A stretch of 64,000 nucleotides of DNA, taken from positions 1 through 64,000 of the forward strand of contig CP089452.1 of assembly GCA_026636295.1 (NCBI GenBank). The letters are read 5' to 3'. Each line of letters opens with the position of its first letter. The stretch's first letter is position 1. Source of the stretch: Medakamo hakoo (lineage: Eukaryota > Chlorophyta > Trebouxiophyceae > Coccomyxaceae). The translations under genes were made by a program, and so were the position numbers. Under the pieces are notes generated by a model. That model was not told where the DNA came from. It saw only the letters and a list, made by a program, of their open reading frames with translations, and did not search any database. Below are positions 62,030-64,000 of the stretch, in pieces.

Positions 62030-62959
62030 TCACACCCGCGCAGCAGGCGCGGCGACAGCGTCCCCGCGCGGCACCAGCAGCGCCGCGATCGTCGCAAGCA
62101 ACCACGCGGCCGCGGCCGCGGCCGCCAGCGCCAGCGCGTCGCCGGGCTTTTGGTCGGCCGTCACTTCCGCTTTGAGCAGGCCGCCCAGCAGGCCGCCGCC
62201 GCCGGCGCCCAGGCCGCGCGCGCGCAGGCCGCCCGCCAGCGCGGCCAGGGACGTCAGGTACGTCGCAATCAGCAGCGCGAAAATGGCAAACGGCAGCAGG
62301 ACGGCCACAATGGCCCAGCAGGGCCGGCCACGCAGGCCGGCCGCCGCGCACACCGCGGAGATGATGGCCAGGGCGGCCGACAGCGCCAGGAGGCTCGCGA
62401 GCGCGATGCCGCACCCTTTGGCGTCGGCCGACAGCTTGTTGAGGTCGCGCACCTCGCCGGGCGACGGCCGGTAAGAGGTAAAGCCCGTGGCCACGGGCCC
62501 CGCGCCCAGGGCAGCCTCGTCCATGGTGATGGGCGCGGACCCGCCGATGGACAGGCGGACGACGCGGCCCCGGTAATGGAGCACGCCCGTGTTGTGGCCG
62601 ATGGACAGGGACGCGATGGAGAGGGCGGCGGCGCTGGCCAGCAGCGTCAGCATGGCCAGCAGGGCCCAGGGGAACGGCTTGCCCTTGCCAAACTGGCGCC
62701 AGACGGGGTCGGTGCGCGGGGGGTAGGGCCCCGACACGGCGTCGGACAGGCGGGAGGCCAGGGTCGGGCGGGCGCCGCGGCCGGGCGGCGGGCACGCGCC
62801 GCCGCAGCCAGACGCGGGCGGGCACGGGGCTGGGCCGCCGCCCGCGCCGCCCTTGGCGGGCGTGTTGCAGCCGCAGTCGGTGGGCGAGCGTGGGGACCGG
62901 CCGGCCGTGGGCGGGCGCACGGCCTTGGGCGTGGCGGCGGCGAACGCGGATGACGCCAT
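62030..62959 (-). CDS. Unknown four-span membrane protein with Cys-rich N terminus
   Basis: Single exon, 309 residues from MASSAFAAATPKAV. I do not recognise a family. The N-terminal 70 residues carry six Cys in CxC/GxC patterns (DCGCNTPAKGG, APCPPASGCGGACPPPG). Span 1 (LLAMLTLLASAAALSIASLS) is followed by a loop of about 70 residues (HNTGVLHYRGRVVRLSIGG), then spans ALASLLALSAALAIISAVC, AIVAVLLPFAIFALLIATYL and AAAAAWLLATIAALLV. One long loop between spans 1 and 2, then three close spans, gives a claudin/amastin-like topology, without their signature residues. Ala-rich composition limits homology calls. Confidence 0.65.
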   Translation of the reverse strand: MASSAFAAATPKAVRPPTAGRSPRSPTDCGCNTPAKGGAGGGPAPCPPASGCGGACPPPGRGARPTLASRLSDAVSGPYPPRTDPVWRQFGKGKPFPWALLAMLTLLASAAALSIASLSIGHNTGVLHYRGRVVRLSIGGSAPITMDEAALGAGPVATGFTSYRPSPGEVRDLNKLSADAKGCGIALASLLALSAALAIISAVCAAAGLRGRPCWAIVAVLLPFAIFALLIATYLTSLAALAGGLRARGLGAGGGGLLGGLLKAEVTADQKPGDALALAAAAAAAWLLATIAALLVPRGDAVAAPAARV

Positions 62960-63308
62960 GGCGGAGGCGAGGGGCGGGGGGCTGGGGGTGGTGGTCGCAC
63001 GGGGTCGGGGGGGGTCTGGCGGTGCGGTCTCGGCGGTCTCGGCGGGCCGCGAGTCGCAGCACGGCCGCCCACCAGCGTGCGCGGCGCTGGACTCCCAGTC
63101 GCGCGCGTTGGCTCGATGCACGCGCGTGTGTCGGCCCTGAGTAGGGACGCAGGCTGTGTCGGGCCGGGGTGCTGCCAGTGGGGCCAGGCGCGGCAGTGCA
63201 ACAAATGCGTGTCTGGCTGGGCTCGGGGGGAGCGCGGGGGAGAAGCCGCCACCCTGTCGCCCCATCCCCCGGGGGGGGGTAGACCTGGCCCTCCGCCGCG
63301 CTCTCTCC
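62960..63308. other. Intergenic, four-TM gene upstream region
   Basis: 349 bp between two minus-strand genes. It should hold the promoter of the four-TM gene and the 3' UTR of the partial gene. No distinctive element is seen. Confidence 0.4.
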
Positions 63309-64000
63309 TCACCACCCTCCGCCGACCGCATCAAGGACGGCGACGACGCCCACGCCCGCCACGACGCGCGCGCCCAACGCGGCCCAGTACGCGGCGTTGG
63401 CTGCGGCTGTGCTCCAGGGCGCGCGCGCGGACGCCGCCGCGGTGGCCGCGGCAGCGACGCCGGCCGCGCCGCCCGCCCAGGCGAGCGCGCCCGCGGCGGG
63501 CGGCACGCGGGTCGCGCCCGTCGCCCGCCACAGGGCTGGGATCAACGCCGCGGACGCTGCCAAGCCCTCCAGCGCTTCACCGGGCGCCAGGGTGGCCACC
63601 ACGGCTGGACCCGCCCATGCGGCAGCGGGCGGGCAGGCGCGCAGCGCGGCGCCGGCGCCGGCGCCCGCGGCCAGCGCGGCCGCCGCGGCCGCCGCCGCCC
63701 AGCCCGCTCCGCCGCCCAGCACGGCCAGCGAGTAGGACGTGCCCACGTGCGCGCAGGCAGCCAGGGACGCGGCCGCCGCCGCGACCGCCGCGGCGGCGGG
63801 CCGCCCGCACCGGGCGAGGGCCAGGGCCGCGCCCGCGGACGCGTGGTGGGCCGCGGCGCCCAGGCCGCGTCCGCAGACGGCGCCGGCCCACAGGGGCAGG
63901 ACAGCGGGGAGGAGGAGGGGAAGGAGGCGCGCGCGCGGCGGGCAGCCGGCTCCGCCGCAGCAGGTGAAGGCGAGGGCGAGGGACGCGCCCGCGTCCCAGG
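63309..64000 (-). CDS. Partial gene, Ala-rich polytopic membrane protein
   Basis: An open frame of 230 codons runs from the window edge to a TGA at 63309-63311; the 5' part lies outside. It encodes several hydrophobic segments (RLLPLLLPAVLPLWAGAV, AAHHASAGAALALARC, AAVAAAAASLAACAHVGTSY, GARVVAGVGVVAVLDAV) with scattered Cys (FTCCGGAGC). The strand and frame are chosen because hydrophobic blocks alternate with short polar loops and codon third positions are GC, as in neighbouring genes. No family is recognised. It may be part of a larger transporter-like protein or could contain unrecognised introns. Confidence 0.5.
   Translation of the reverse strand, partial: WDAGASLALAFTCCGGAGCPPRARLLPLLLPAVLPLWAGAVCGRGLGAAAHHASAGAALALARCGRPAAAAVAAAAASLAACAHVGTSYSLAVLGGGAGWAAAAAAAALAAGAGAGAALRACPPAAAWAGPAVVATLAPGEALEGLAASAALIPALWRATGATRVPPAAGALAWAGGAAGVAAAATAAASARAPWSTAAANAAYWAALGARVVAGVGVVAVLDAVGGGW

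Overview
The window is the left end of a chromosome from a strongly GC-rich eukaryotic alga, most likely of the green lineage. It opens with 13 perfect CCCTAA units (TTAGGG-type telomere) and about 90 bp of decayed telomeric repeats. A gene follows with almost no subtelomere. The green affiliation is inferred from the gene content: a two-domain AP2/ANT-type transcription factor, an arginine-rich tandem CCCH zinc-finger protein, and the plastid proteins CSP41b, homogentisate solanesyltransferase, HCF101 and an RSH (ppGpp) enzyme, all with transit-peptide-like N termini. I see no transposon, virus-like element, CRISPR array or bacterial operon.

I count 26 protein genes and one tRNA, densely packed on both strands. 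Most genes carry 0-4 GT-AG introns near their 5' ends, followed by one very large last exon. Donors are GTGAGT or GTGCGT. Acceptor tracts are C- and CA-rich rather than T-rich. Most exon joins below were placed by matching phase and protein-family continuity.

Layout: 1-165 telomere; 169-1572 IFRD-like (-); 2605-4441 CSP41b (-); 5616-8141 prolyl oligopeptidase (+); 8707-11034 class I histone deacetylase (-); 11705-14514 RSH (-); 14679-21248 ATG2 (-); 21528-23061 TRAP-alpha (-); 23242-24720 ribosomal protein eL6 (+); 25830-27914 AP2 factor (+); 28437-29597 homogentisate solanesyltransferase (+); 29897-30059 tRNA-Tyr with a 90-nt intron (+); 30490-31065 small plastid membrane protein (+); 31596-34235 CCCH protein (-); 34916-35873 ubiquitin C-terminal hydrolase (+); 36067-38200 U2AF65 (+); 38395-39866 aldo/keto reductase, K-channel beta type (-); 40063-42256 and 42734-45470 tandem MFS transporters (+,+); 45875-46768 MSP/VAP-domain protein (-); 46956-48290 sterol C-5 desaturase (-); 48484-50759 unknown membrane protein with three ubiquitin-fold-like repeats (+); 50966-52423 F-box-like unknown (+); 52756-54223 organellar TrpRS (+); 54511-56560 MPP-alpha (-); 56692-58518 HCF101 (-); 58926-60468 TPT/nucleotide-sugar-type transporter (+); 60561-61694 RCC1-repeat protein (-); 62030-62959 four-TM Cys-rich unknown (-); 63309-64000 partial polytopic protein (-).

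The genes are mostly unrelated housekeeping functions. Several serve plastid biogenesis: plastoquinone synthesis, 4Fe-4S cluster insertion, plastid RNA stability and the stringent response. The most interesting leads are the RSH enzyme with a decayed hydrolase site and intact synthetase, the triple beta-grasp-like membrane protein, HCF101 without two expected cysteines, a perfect 20-bp palindrome whose loop holds the ATG2 stop codon, and (GT)n tracts on the sense strand after many stop codons.
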